Shown here in pieces: positions 1 to 8,951 of a DNA stretch of 64,000 bases (positions are counted from its first letter, which is position 1; each line of letters starts with the position of its first letter). The stretch is from Chordicoccus furentiruminis. GTDB lineage: Bacteria; Bacillota; Clostridia; Lachnospirales; Lachnospiraceae. The stretch is taken from positions 1 through 64,000 of the forward strand of contig NZ_CP048829.1 of the NCBI RefSeq assembly GCF_019355395.1. The letters are read 5' to 3'. The notes under the pieces were generated by a model. That model ran no database searches. It was not told the origin of the DNA and worked only from the letters and a program-made list of their open reading frames with translations. The position numbers and the translations under genes are program-made.

Positions 1-1101
1 TACCGTCAGGTGCCGGAGAATGAGAGCTCCGACGCCGTACTGGTCCGCTCGGCCAATATGAAGGACATGTCATTCGATCCGTCGCTGGCCGCCATCGCGC
101 GGGCCGGAGCGGGCGTGAACAACATCCCGGTTGAGGAGTGCGCGAAAAAAGGCATCGTCGTCTTCAACACGCCGGGCGCCAACGCCAACGGCGTCAAGGA
201 GCTGGTGATCGCGGGCATGCTGCTCGCCTCCCGCGACATCGTCGGCGGCATCAGCTGGCTGAAGAGCCAGGAACCGTCCGACACGCTGCCGAAACTGGTG
301 GAGAAGCAGAAGAAGCAGTTCGCCGGAACGGAAATTGCGGGCAAAAAGCTCGGCATCATCGGACTGGGCGCCATCGGCGTGATGGTGGCGAACGCGGCCG
401 AGTCTCTCGGCATGAAGGTATACGGCTACGATCCCTATCTGAGCCTGAAGGCGGCGTGGAATCTCACCAGCAGCATCACGTACGTGAAAGACGTCGCCGA
501 TATCTACCGTGGCTGCGACTTCATCACCATCCATGTTCCGCTGAACGGCAGCACCAAGGGCATGATCAACGAAGCCGCCTTCGCGGAGATGAAGGACGGT
601 GTCGTACTCCTCAATTTCGCCCGGGACACGCTGGTGGAGGAAGCCGCTCTGACCGCGGCGCTTGAGAGCGGGAAAGTGAAGAAATATGTGACAGATTTCG
701 AGACCCCGGCTGTGCTCAAGGCTCCGAACACCATCGTCACGCCGCATCTCGGCGCGTCCACACAGGAGGCTGAGGACAACTGCGCGGTGATGGCGGTCAG
801 CGAGCTGCGCGACTATCTGGAGAACGGCAACATCAAAAACTCCGTGAACTACCCGGCCTGTGATCAGGGCGTGTGCACCGCGGAGGGCCGGATCGGCATC
901 AACCACCTGAACCGGCCGAATATGCTGGCTCAGTTCATGTCCGAGCTGGGCGGCGCTGGTGTCAATGTCGCGAACATTCAGAACGCGAGCCGCGGCGAGT
1001 ACGCCTATACGCTGATAGACACCGATTCGAAGGTGACAAAGGATATCACGGACCGGATCGCCGCGAAGGAAGGCGTGCTCCGTGTCCGGGTGATCCGCTG
1101 A
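1..1101 (+). CDS. serA: D-3-phosphoglycerate dehydrogenase, 5' end cut off by the window
   Basis: Catalyses the first step of serine synthesis, NAD-dependent oxidation of 3-phosphoglycerate, in the cytoplasm. The frame is open from base 1, so roughly the first two dozen residues are missing; the internal GTG at 10 is not a real start. Visible parts are the Rossmann motif GLGAIG near residue 120, the catalytic arginine in NFARDTLVEE, the active-site histidine in VTPHLGAS, and a C-terminal ACT domain over about the last 75 residues (from NMLAQFMSEL), which in this family senses serine or an analogue. The missing serC partner would be expected upstream. The next gene starts 40 bases downstream after a good ribosome site. 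Confidence 0.93.
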   Translation, partial: YRQVPENESSDAVLVRSANMKDMSFDPSLAAIARAGAGVNNIPVEECAKKGIVVFNTPGANANGVKELVIAGMLLASRDIVGGISWLKSQEPSDTLPKLVEKQKKQFAGTEIAGKKLGIIGLGAIGVMVANAAESLGMKVYGYDPYLSLKAAWNLTSSITYVKDVADIYRGCDFITIHVPLNGSTKGMINEAAFAEMKDGVVLLNFARDTLVEEAALTAALESGKVKKYVTDFETPAVLKAPNTIVTPHLGASTQEAEDNCAVMAVSELRDYLENGNIKNSVNYPACDQGVCTAEGRIGINHLNRPNMLAQFMSELGGAGVNVANIQNASRGEYAYTLIDTDSKVTKDITDRIAAKEGVLRVRVIR

Positions 1102-1141
1102 CGCAGTTCTGACCCGTCGGGGAGGAAGGAGGAGCAAAGGC

Positions 1142-3259
1142 ATGGCAGACAAGGCGTACGGCTATATGGACTGGGCCGCCATCGAGGGACTTGTGTACTC
1201 GGAGGAGGCGCATCCGAGACGGATTTTGGCGCCGCGGAAGGTCAGTGAGGGCATCCTGTACCAGTGCTACCTTCCGGGAGCGGCGAAGGTACGTCTGCAT
1301 GATCTGACCAGCGGTCAGACCCATCATATGGCAATGGAGGACGAAACGGGTTATTTTGCCTGCGTGGTTCCGGGAAAAGCGCCGGCGCCGCATACGTTCA
1401 TCGCGGACGGATCCGAGACAGGCGATCCCTATGCCTTCGGTTCCTTCCTGACACCGGAGACCGAGAGCCGGTTTACGGCGGGAATTGACAACCGTCTCGG
1501 CAGAACGCTGGGCGCTCATCCCGCAGAGGCGGAGGGACAGCGGGGCGTCCGTTTCGCGCTGTGGGCTCCGGGAGCGCTTCGCGTCAGCGTAGTGGGACCA
1601 TTCTGCCACTGGGACGGCCGGCAGTATCCGATGGAACTGCATGAGGAGTCCGGCATCTTCGAGCTGTTTATCCCGGGACTTGCGGCCGGAGCGGTTTACC
1701 GCTACGAACTGAAGCTGAAGAACGGACTTGTCTATACAAGGCCGGATCCCTGCGGCAGCGAGCAGATGATCGGAGAGGACCCCTGCTCCGTGGTCGCGGA
1801 TCCTGCCTACGAATGGAGCGATCAGCGGTATATGGCGGAGCGGACCGGAGCTGCGGCATCCGCCTCCCGGCCCGTCGCGATCCTTGAATGCTCTCTCGCC
1901 GACTGGAAAAAGCGCTCTGACAGGCCGGAGGAGGAGACCTACCGGACACTCGCGGACCGGATCGCCGCATACGCAAAGGATCTCGGTTATACTCATATTG
2001 AACTCAAACCCGTGATGGAGTACGCGGATGATTCGTCGGAAGGCTACCACACGACCGGCTATTTCGCTCCGACCCGGCGGTTCGGGCATCCGGCTGACTT
2101 CAAGTATTTCGTCGACGTCATGCACCGGGCCGGCATCGGGGTGATCCTGGACTGGACGCCGGCTCAGTTTTCGCCCGATACGCGTTATCTGGCATCTTTC
2201 GACGGCACCTGCCTCTATGAGCATCTGGATCCCCGTCAGGGCGTCCACCCCATCTGGGGAACGAAGCTTTTCAACTACGGACGGCCGGAAGTGCGCAGCT
2301 TCCTGATGTCAAGCGCGGATCTCTGGATGCGTGAGTACCATGCGGACGGCCTCAGGCTGGACGGATGCTCCACGATGCTCCGTCTCGACTACGCCCGCGG
2401 CGACCGCTGGGTCGCCAACCTTTACGGCTCATGGGAAAATCTGGACGGCATCGAGTTCCTGCGCCGCTTAAGCGACCGCTTTCACCGTTCTTTCCCGGGC
2501 GGACTGCTCATCATGGCGGAGGATGTGGACTGGCCGGACGTGACGGCTCCGACCGAGGACAACGGACTCGGCTTCGATTACAAGTGGAATCTGCATTTCA
2601 CACAGGATATGCTGCATTACCTGTCACTGGACGAAGAGGGACGGAGAAACGAGTACGCCTCTCTTACGAACGGCATGCTGCACCACTATCTCGACCGATT
2701 CATTCTCAGCCTGTCACGCGGCATCGGCCCGTTTGACCGTGATCAGTTTCTCGCTTCGGTCAACGGAGACGAGACTTCGAAGGCCGCTCTTGTCCGCGCC
2801 GCGTACGCTTTCCTGATCATGCATCCGGGGAAAAAGCTGCTGACGGACGGCGAAGGCTGGTCGGATGCATTTCTCAGAGAGCTGCTTGCCATGTACCGCA
2901 CCCAGCCGGCTCTGTCTGTCCATGATTATGACGAAAGCGGGTTTGAATGGATCAACACGATGGACAGCGGACACATCACGATATCCTTCGTCCGCAGGGG
3001 AAATGCGCCGGGCAGCCTTCTGCTTGCCGTCTGCAATTTCTCGGACGAATCCTATGAGGCATACCGCGTCGGCGTACCGCTGTCCGGACGCTACAGGGAG
3101 ATTCTGAACAGTGACAGCCGGGCCTTCGGAGGATCCGGCATGACCAACCCCAGGATCCGCGCGACGAGAAAGATCAGCTGCGACGAAAGAGAATCGTCGC
3201 TGACATTCCGGATCGCGGCACGGTCCGTGGCGGTGTTCCAATATCAGGAGAAAAAGTGA
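1142..3259 (+). CDS. GlgB-like GH13 protein with degenerate catalytic regions I and IV
   Basis: 705 residues with the architecture of a 1,4-alpha-glucan branching enzyme: N-terminal carbohydrate-binding modules (about 25-225), a TIM barrel (about 240-620) and a C-terminal beta domain. Family landmarks are clear: YEHLDPRQG, GTKLFNYG, GLRLDG with the putative nucleophile D407, and MAEDVDWP with acid/base E460. However region I reads DWTPAQF, where the usual histidine is glutamine (Q342). Region IV, normally LPLSHDEVVHGK, reads ILSLSRGIG (521-529), so the conserved His and the transition-state Asp are absent. The usual GGEFGQ is TDGEGWS. I infer a paralogue with lost or altered activity, perhaps a glucan-binding or regulatory protein. 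Its 3' end overlaps the next gene by four bases, indicating coupling. Confidence 0.85.
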   Translation: MADKAYGYMDWAAIEGLVYSEEAHPRRILAPRKVSEGILYQCYLPGAAKVRLHDLTSGQTHHMAMEDETGYFACVVPGKAPAPHTFIADGSETGDPYAFGSFLTPETESRFTAGIDNRLGRTLGAHPAEAEGQRGVRFALWAPGALRVSVVGPFCHWDGRQYPMELHEESGIFELFIPGLAAGAVYRYELKLKNGLVYTRPDPCGSEQMIGEDPCSVVADPAYEWSDQRYMAERTGAAASASRPVAILECSLADWKKRSDRPEEETYRTLADRIAAYAKDLGYTHIELKPVMEYADDSSEGYHTTGYFAPTRRFGHPADFKYFVDVMHRAGIGVILDWTPAQFSPDTRYLASFDGTCLYEHLDPRQGVHPIWGTKLFNYGRPEVRSFLMSSADLWMREYHADGLRLDGCSTMLRLDYARGDRWVANLYGSWENLDGIEFLRRLSDRFHRSFPGGLLIMAEDVDWPDVTAPTEDNGLGFDYKWNLHFTQDMLHYLSLDEEGRRNEYASLTNGMLHHYLDRFILSLSRGIGPFDRDQFLASVNGDETSKAALVRAAYAFLIMHPGKKLLTDGEGWSDAFLRELLAMYRTQPALSVHDYDESGFEWINTMDSGHITISFVRRGNAPGSLLLAVCNFSDESYEAYRVGVPLSGRYREILNSDSRAFGGSGMTNPRIRATRKISCDERESSLTFRIAARSVAVFQYQEKK

Positions 3260-4320
3260 GAAGAAGAACGGTACGCATCGCGGCCTTCGGACTGGCGGCG
3301 TCACTTGCGCTCACCGCGCTGACCGGCTGCACGAAGCACGCGACAAAAAGCAGGAAATCGGAATCCGGCGCCGCCGACATCACCCTGACGAAGGAGTGTT
3401 ACGGGCTGGTTCTTTCGAGCGACGCCTCGGCCTATGATGATCTGGTCGCTCAGGGATTCTCGGATACGATGAAGGAAGCGGGACGGAAGGCGAAAATCAG
3501 GAGACCCAAGGGAGGAACGGTCGCAGAGCAGCAGAAATACGTGAAGGAACTGACCGAAGAAAAGGTATCCAGCATTGCGATCTCGCCGAACGATGCCGAC
3601 GCGCTGAAGGAAGCGCTGGATGAGGCGATGGGAAACGGAATCGACGTGTGCACTTTCGGTCAGTCCGGCACGCCGGAGAGCCGGGAACTCATGATTAGCC
3701 CAGTCGGATCGGACGCGATCGCGAAGACGCTGATGGAGTCTGTTCTCGACATCTCGGGCGGAAGCGGAGAATGGGCGATCCTGTCGGGTTCCTCTGTCTC
3801 CGCACTGGACAATCTCTGGATCGACAAAATGAAGAAGGAGATGAAGGACGACGCGTACAGCAGCCTGGAGCTGCTGGAAATCGCCTACGGGAACGATCAG
3901 TTTCAGACATCCTATGACCAGACGAAGGCTCTTCTCCAGAATTATCCTGATCTCAAGGTGATCTGCGCGCCGACTACGGCGGGAATGAAAGCGGCGGCCG
4001 AGGCGATCCGCGATGCGAAATCCGGCGTCCGCCTGACCGGCCTCGGTCTTCCGTCGGAGATGGCGGACTACGTCGGAGAAGACGGGATCTGCCCCTATTT
4101 CTTTCTCTGGAACCCTGTGGATCTCGGTTCGCTGACCGCCTATGTGTCGATCGCCCTTCACGGGGATCAGATTACGGCAGAGCTGGGCGAGCAGTTCAAG
4201 GCCGGCGGACTCGGAACCTTTACGGTGACGAAGGCGGATGATGACGGTACCGAGGTCATTCTCGGCGCACCTTACCGGTTCGATTCCAACAACATCACAC
4301 AATGGTCAAAAAAGCTCTGA
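3256..4320 (+). CDS. Lipoprotein sugar-binding protein of the RhaS/LsrB type, orphan
   Basis: Starts at GTG inside the stop of the previous gene. The N-terminus has a basic stretch, a hydrophobic segment and a lipobox LTGC (Cys25), so it should be a membrane-anchored extracellular solute-binding protein. The body matches the Peripla_BP_4 fold of ABC sugar transporters; the C-terminal passage LTGLGLPSEM followed by LWNPVDLGSL is typical of the rhamnose (RhaS) and AI-2 (LsrB) binding-protein subfamily. No permease or transport ATPase lies nearby, so it either serves a distant transporter or acts in sensing. Coupling to the GlgB-like gene suggests a shared carbohydrate-related role, which is inference. 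The ligand cannot be read from sequence. Confidence 0.82.
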   Translation: MRRRTVRIAAFGLAASLALTALTGCTKHATKSRKSESGAADITLTKECYGLVLSSDASAYDDLVAQGFSDTMKEAGRKAKIRRPKGGTVAEQQKYVKELTEEKVSSIAISPNDADALKEALDEAMGNGIDVCTFGQSGTPESRELMISPVGSDAIAKTLMESVLDISGGSGEWAILSGSSVSALDNLWIDKMKKEMKDDAYSSLELLEIAYGNDQFQTSYDQTKALLQNYPDLKVICAPTTAGMKAAAEAIRDAKSGVRLTGLGLPSEMADYVGEDGICPYFFLWNPVDLGSLTAYVSIALHGDQITAELGEQFKAGGLGTFTVTKADDDGTEVILGAPYRFDSNNITQWSKKL

Positions 4321-4344
4321 TCCGTTTGAAAAGGAGGGACTGTC

Positions 4345-5319
4345 ATGCAGCATGAGGAAACGCTGAAAAAAGTCAGGAATGTGACACTTGTCACGGCGCT
4401 TGTCTGCCTCGCGTTCGGCATCACGCTGATCGGTTTCGAAGCGCCGTTCCGCGCGGTCATCGGATATGTGATGGCCATCGCCGCGCTGGCTCTGGGCGTG
4501 GTCCGGCTGATCCGCTATCTGCGTCACAGAAAGGAGCAGCTGCTGGCGACGGATCTCTTTGCGTTCTGCGTGTTTCTTACGCTTGGTCTGCTCTGCGCCG
4601 TCTTCCACGACCGCGTGATGGACTATGTGATGATCATCATCGGCGCGCTGCTTTTCGCCGGAGGACTGATTAAGATCCAGAACGCCATCGACATGAAATT
4701 TTTCGGCTATCTGGAATGGTGGATCAGCCTGATTCCCGGACTGGTTTCCATTCTGTTTGCCGTCGTCGTGATCTGGAAGCCGTCCGTTCCGCTGATCGAG
4801 GTCAACTCGCTGCTGGCCGGCGTGTTCCTGATCTACGATGGGGCCGCCTCGCTGGCCGGATTGATTCTGGCGCACCGCGTGTTCGCGAGGATCCGGAAAG
4901 GGCAGAGTCCCAATCCCGAACGGAAGCGCAGCGAACCTGAGGCAATGGAGAATCAGCCGATGACGGAGACCAGAACGGACGACGCAGCGGCTTCAGCCGT
5001 GACCGGAGAGGCTTCCGCGGCCACCTCTGCGGCTGAAAACGGCCCGGCACCGGAACCGGATGCGCCGGCCTCTCCGGCCGGTTCCTTTGACGGCATGCAG
5101 GCTGCGACCGATCCGGCCGCGAAACAGCCGGATCCGGCGGACATGGCTTCCGGAGAGACGGCCGCGCAGGCTGCCGACACCCCCGCTGAGGCGGAAGGCG
5201 CCGTCCCGGACGCGGAGTGCGAGCCGGTTCCGTCGGACCCATTCGATGCGCGCGACAGCGGACGCGGCGATGCTGTCGAAACGGAGAACATCGGACGCGA
5301 CGTGGATGATGAAACGTAA
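4345..5319 (+). CDS. DUF308 (HdeD-like) membrane protein with long disordered tail
   Basis: 324 residues. The first 180 hold six hydrophobic segments (about 12-30, 35-56, 68-87, 91-109, 124-143, 153-177) in the repeated pattern of the DUF308/HdeD family, whose molecular role is poorly defined (HdeD is linked to acid resistance in enterobacteria). From about residue 186 to the end the protein is a charged, Ala/Pro/Glu-rich low-complexity tail, probably cytoplasmic and disordered. A ribosome site AGGAGG-like stretch lies just before the ATG. It follows the binding protein by 24 bases and probably shares its transcript. Confidence 0.8.
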   Translation: MQHEETLKKVRNVTLVTALVCLAFGITLIGFEAPFRAVIGYVMAIAALALGVVRLIRYLRHRKEQLLATDLFAFCVFLTLGLLCAVFHDRVMDYVMIIIGALLFAGGLIKIQNAIDMKFFGYLEWWISLIPGLVSILFAVVVIWKPSVPLIEVNSLLAGVFLIYDGAASLAGLILAHRVFARIRKGQSPNPERKRSEPEAMENQPMTETRTDDAAASAVTGEASAATSAAENGPAPEPDAPASPAGSFDGMQAATDPAAKQPDPADMASGETAAQAADTPAEAEGAVPDAECEPVPSDPFDARDSGRGDAVETENIGRDVDDET

Positions 5320-5368
5320 CAGCAAGATTTGACACTGATAAACCGTTTTTGTAACAGAAGGAGACATC

Positions 5369-6196
5369 ATGGCAGACAACTGCAATCACAACTGCGGAAG
5401 CTGCAGCCAGAACTGCAGCGACCGCGATCCGAAGAGCTTCCTTGAAAAACCTCACGACGGCACGAAGATCCGGAAGGTGATCGGCGTCGTCAGCGGAAAG
5501 GGCGGAGTCGGCAAGTCGATGGTGACGTCGCTGCTGGCAGCCGCTGCCGTCCGGGCAGGAAAAACCGCCGGCATCCTCGACGCGGATATCACCGGCCCGT
5601 CGATTCCCCATATGTTCGGCATCGAGGATGAGCAGATCATCGGCTCGGAAAGCGGGCTGGTTCCGGCCACGACACGCACCGGCATCCGCGCGATGTCCAT
5701 CAATCTGCTGCTTCCGGACCGCGGCGATCCGGTGATCTGGAGAGGTCCGGTGATCGCCGGCGCGGTGAAGCAGTTCTGGACGGACGTGCTCTGGGGCGAT
5801 CTCGACGTGCTGCTCGTCGATATGCCGCCCGGCACCGGAGACGTGCCTCTGACCGTATTCCAGTCTCTGCCGGTGGACGGTATCGTGATCGTCACCTCGC
5901 CTCAGGAACTCGTCTCGATGATTGTCGGCAAGGCGGTCAGGATGGCGGAGACGATGAAGATACCGATTCTCGGCCTTGTCGGGAATATGAGCTATCTGAA
6001 CTGCCCGGACTGCGGAAAGAAGATCTTCCCGTTCGGGGAAAGCAGGACGGAAGAAACCGCTGAAAAATTCGGGATCAGCCGGACGGCCACGCTTCCGATC
6101 CTTCCCGATCTGGCCCGTCTCTGCGATCAGGGCCGTATCGAGGACGCGCCGGAGAGCGTGACGGACGAAGTGTACCGGGTGCTGGCGGGAGAATAA
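5369..6196 (+). CDS. Mrp/NBP35-type Fe-S cluster carrier ATPase
   Basis: 275-residue P-loop ATPase of the MinD/Mrp class. The deviant Walker A GKGGVGKS is at 43-50, followed by DADITGPSIPHMFG, typical of Mrp. A C-x2-C pair (about 212 and 215, in NCPDCGKK) is the conserved bridging cluster ligand of the dimer. The N-terminus adds a short cysteine-rich segment (Cys5, 9, 12, 16; spacing 3-2-3), resembling the N-terminal cluster site of eukaryotic NBP35-type proteins. Expected role: cytoplasmic assembly or transfer of Fe-S clusters. It lies two genes before a molybdenum hydroxylase operon that needs 2Fe-2S clusters, but a tRNA unit and terminators separate them. Ribosome site AAGGAG just upstream of the ATG. 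Confidence 0.9.
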   Translation: MADNCNHNCGSCSQNCSDRDPKSFLEKPHDGTKIRKVIGVVSGKGGVGKSMVTSLLAAAAVRAGKTAGILDADITGPSIPHMFGIEDEQIIGSESGLVPATTRTGIRAMSINLLLPDRGDPVIWRGPVIAGAVKQFWTDVLWGDLDVLLVDMPPGTGDVPLTVFQSLPVDGIVIVTSPQELVSMIVGKAVRMAETMKIPILGLVGNMSYLNCPDCGKKIFPFGESRTEETAEKFGISRTATLPILPDLARLCDQGRIEDAPESVTDEVYRVLAGE

Positions 6197-6203
6197 TAGC
6201 CGG

Positions 6204-6266
6204 CCGGCGGCCGGACTGCGCCCGATTTTCCCGAAAGGACGGTACAGCGGTCAGTCCGGCCGCCGG
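6204..6266 (+). terminator. Long GC-rich inverted repeat after mrp, terminator-like
   Basis: A perfect 15-bp inverted repeat (6204-6218 with 6252-6266) separated by 33 bases, starting 8 bases after the mrp stop codon. The downstream side is only modestly T-rich, so it is not a textbook intrinsic terminator, but its position before the tRNA promoter fits an end-of-transcript structure. Confidence 0.5.
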
Positions 6267-6319
6267 TTCTGTGTTCCGAAATAAGAACATAAATTCCCGA
6301 TCTTTTTTCAAAAAGACAC

Positions 6320-6347
6320 TTGCCTTTCATTTCGATTCATGTATAAT
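6320..6347 (+). promoter_or_regulatory. Sigma-A promoter of the tRNA-Thr gene
   Basis: TTGCCT at 6320-6325 and a consensus TATAAT at 6342-6347 with a 16-bp spacer. The predicted start lies a few bases before the mature tRNA 5' end at 6360. Confidence 0.8.
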
Positions 6348-6359
6348 AAACGAGTGGTT

Positions 6360-6432
<73 letters not shown>

Positions 6433-6443
6433 CGCAGAAAGAG

Positions 6444-6475
6444 CGGAAGTTCCGGATACGGAACTTCCGTTTTTT
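6444..6475 (+). terminator. Intrinsic terminator of the tRNA unit
   Basis: Perfect 11-bp stem (6444-6454 with 6459-6469), four-base loop GATA, followed by six T residues at 6470-6475. Twelve bases after the tRNA end. Confidence 0.92.
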
Positions 6476-6582
6476 GCTGTGTCGGCTTATCCGTCCGGCG
6501 CGGATGACGGCTGTTTTCCGCACCCGTCCCGAAAAAAAGAAGCGTCCGCCGTCATCTTTCTGTGCATCTTAATGCAAACGAA

Positions 6583-6611
6583 TTGACTGCAAGGCATACA
6601 TTTTGTAATAT
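6583..6611 (+). promoter_or_regulatory. Promoter of the molybdenum hydroxylase operon
   Basis: TTGACT at 6583-6588 and TAATAT at 6606-6611, spacer 17. The -10 region is embedded in an AT-rich run with the arms TGTA (6605 area) and TACA (6615 area), which could be a small operator half-site pair. About 35 bases of leader precede the ribosome site (AAAGGCGG) and the ATG at 6654. The stretch 6476-6582 holds no gene; it contains a 9-bp inverted repeat (6503-6511 with 6548-6556). Confidence 0.6.
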
Positions 6612-6653
6612 ATATACATGAACCGGAATTCCACTGAAAGGCGGTGGTATAGA

Positions 6654-8948
6654 ATGATCATCGGAAGCAGCATTCCCCGCGTGGACGCCCATGACAAGGC
6701 GACAGGGAGAACGAAGTACACGGATGACCTCTGCGACAGAAGCGCCCTCATCGTGAAAATCGTTCACGCCACGATCGCCCATGGCTATGTGAAGGCGGTC
6801 GATACGTCGGAGGCGGAGCAGGTGCCCGGCGTCGTCCGCATCCTGACCTGCTTCGACGTGCCCGACATTCCTTTCCCGACCGCGGGCCATCCCTGGTCCA
6901 CGGATCCTTCTCATCAGGATGTGCGGGACAGGCATCTGCTGACGAAGCATGTCCGCTACTACGGCGACGACGTGGCGGCGGTCATCGCGGAGGATGAAGT
7001 CAGCGCCGTGCGGGCCGCCCGGGCCGTAAAGGTCACCTATGAGGAGCTTCCCTTCGTTCTCGACGCGCAGGAAGCGATGAAGGACGGCGCGCCGCAGCTT
7101 CACAGCGCGTACCCTCACAACGTTCTCGCCCACACGGACCTTCATATCGGTCATTACGAGGAAGCGATCCGCGAACCCGGTCTCGTGAAGGTCGAGGGAT
7201 GGTACGATACGCCCACGGTACAGCACTGCCACATCGAGAATGCAATCTGCTTCGCCTATGAGGAGAACGACCGTCTCGTCGTTGTCACGTCCACCCAGAT
7301 TCCGCATATTGTCCGCCGCGTGGTGGGCCAGGCTCTCGGGATCCCCTGGGGTCGCGTGCGGGTCATCAAGCCGTACATCGGCGGCGGATTCGGCGACAAG
7401 CAGGACGTGCTGTACGAGCCGCTCTGCGCATGGCTCTCAACGAAGGTCGGAGGACGGCTGGTGAAGCTGGAGTGCACCCGCGAGGAGACCTTCCGCAACT
7501 GCCGTGTACGCCACGCGATTCGCAGCCATATCATCTCGTGGGTGAGGCCGGACGGCACCATGGTGGCGCGGAAGCTGGAATGCTGGTCGAATCAGGGCGC
7601 CTACGCCTCCCACGGCCATGCCATCGCCGCCAAGGGAATGGGCGCGTTTCCGAAGCTCTATCCCTGTGATAACGTGGAATGCGACGCCTGGACCGTCTTT
7701 ACGAATATTCAGCCCGGCGGGGCGATGCGGTCCTACGGCATGGCTCAGGCCGGCTTCGCCATCGCGGCCCATTCAGATGACATCTGCATGAAGCTGCATC
7801 TCGATCCGGTTGCATTCAACAGAAAGACGCTGATGCCGAAGGGGTACAGGGATCCGTTCTTCGGGGCGGAGCAGTACTTCGACACGTTTAATCAGTGTCT
7901 CGACAAAGGCGCGAAATGGATCGGCTACGACAGAAAGTACGCGGCCTATCAGCACCAGACCGGTCTGGTCCGCCGCGGCATCGGCGTCGCGCCGTTCTGG
8001 TACAACACCGGAGTCTGGCCGATCTCACTGGAGTCTTCCTCCTGCCGGATGGTCGTCAATCAGGACGGCTCCGTCCAGGTGCAGGTGGGAGAGACGGAAA
8101 TCGGGCAGGGCGCTGACACCGCCTTTGCGCAGATGGCGGCCGAGACGCTGGGCGTACCCGTCCATGATGTCCATGTCGTCTCGGTGCAGGACACGGACGT
8201 AACCCCCTTCGGAACCGGAGCCTATGCCTCGCGGCAGACCTATATCGCCGGCATGTCGATCCGGGGCTGCGCGGAGGACCTGAAGGACAGGATCCTGCAG
8301 ACTGCCTACCGCTACACGCGGATGCAGCCTTATCTGATGGACATCGAGAACGGGAACATCGTCCGGACGACGGACGGGCGGGTTCTGATGACGCTCGCCG
8401 ATCTCGCCCAGACCGCCCTCTACGACCGCGACAATTCGGTCCATCTCACCATGGAGAAGACGACGCAGATCAAGTCCAACGCCTACAGCTTCGGCGTCTG
8501 CTTTGCCGAGGTGGAGGTGGACATCCCGATGTGCCGGGTCAAAATTCTCAACATCATCAATGTGCATGACTGCGGCAGGCTGATCAATCCGCAGCTGGCA
8601 TCGGCCCAGGTGGAGGGCGGCATGAGCATGGGCATCGGCTATGCGCTCTCGGAGAAGATGCTCTATGACCCGAAGACAGGAAAGCTTCTGAATGGAAACC
8701 TGCTGGATTACAAGCTTTCCACCTTCATGGATCATCCGCATCTCGAGGCGCAGTTCGTGGAGAACCCGGAACCTACCTCCGCGTACGGGACAAAAGCGCT
8801 CGGAGAGCCTCCGGTGATCCCGGTCGCGCCGGCGATCCGTTCCGCGATCCGCCAGGCCACCGGCGTACCTCTCTACGAGCTGCCGATGGATCCGCACCAG
8901 CTGTACAGACGGTTCTGTGAAGAAGGACTGATCGGAAAGAGGGAATGA
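6654..8948 (+). CDS. xdhA: Xanthine dehydrogenase-type molybdenum-binding subunit
   Basis: 764 residues from the ATG at 6654, chosen because a ribosome site (AAAGGCGGTGG) precedes it and the protein then begins MIIGSSIPRVDA, as XdhA-type subunits do. It carries the aldehyde oxidase/xanthine dehydrogenase a/b-hammerhead domain (first 130 residues) and the two Mo-pterin domains: PYIGGGFGDKQ, QPGGAMRSYG, GETEIGQGADT, and near the end GTKALGEPPV with the catalytic glutamate. Expected reaction: hydroxylation of a purine such as hypoxanthine/xanthine at the Mo centre, electrons passing to 2Fe-2S and FAD in the partner subunits. The substrate is not certain, since related enzymes act on nicotinate and other heterocycles. 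First gene of a tight three-gene operon. Confidence 0.9.
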   Translation: MIIGSSIPRVDAHDKATGRTKYTDDLCDRSALIVKIVHATIAHGYVKAVDTSEAEQVPGVVRILTCFDVPDIPFPTAGHPWSTDPSHQDVRDRHLLTKHVRYYGDDVAAVIAEDEVSAVRAARAVKVTYEELPFVLDAQEAMKDGAPQLHSAYPHNVLAHTDLHIGHYEEAIREPGLVKVEGWYDTPTVQHCHIENAICFAYEENDRLVVVTSTQIPHIVRRVVGQALGIPWGRVRVIKPYIGGGFGDKQDVLYEPLCAWLSTKVGGRLVKLECTREETFRNCRVRHAIRSHIISWVRPDGTMVARKLECWSNQGAYASHGHAIAAKGMGAFPKLYPCDNVECDAWTVFTNIQPGGAMRSYGMAQAGFAIAAHSDDICMKLHLDPVAFNRKTLMPKGYRDPFFGAEQYFDTFNQCLDKGAKWIGYDRKYAAYQHQTGLVRRGIGVAPFWYNTGVWPISLESSSCRMVVNQDGSVQVQVGETEIGQGADTAFAQMAAETLGVPVHDVHVVSVQDTDVTPFGTGAYASRQTYIAGMSIRGCAEDLKDRILQTAYRYTRMQPYLMDIENGNIVRTTDGRVLMTLADLAQTALYDRDNSVHLTMEKTTQIKSNAYSFGVCFAEVEVDIPMCRVKILNIINVHDCGRLINPQLASAQVEGGMSMGIGYALSEKMLYDPKTGKLLNGNLLDYKLSTFMDHPHLEAQFVENPEPTSAYGTKALGEPPVIPVAPAIRSAIRQATGVPLYELPMDPHQLYRRFCEEGLIGKRE

Positions 8949-8951
8949 GCT

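Noticed and set aside
5329-5357. TTGACA followed 17 bases later by TAACAG before mrp
   Set aside because: The -10 match is poor and the start would fall after the mrp ribosome site.
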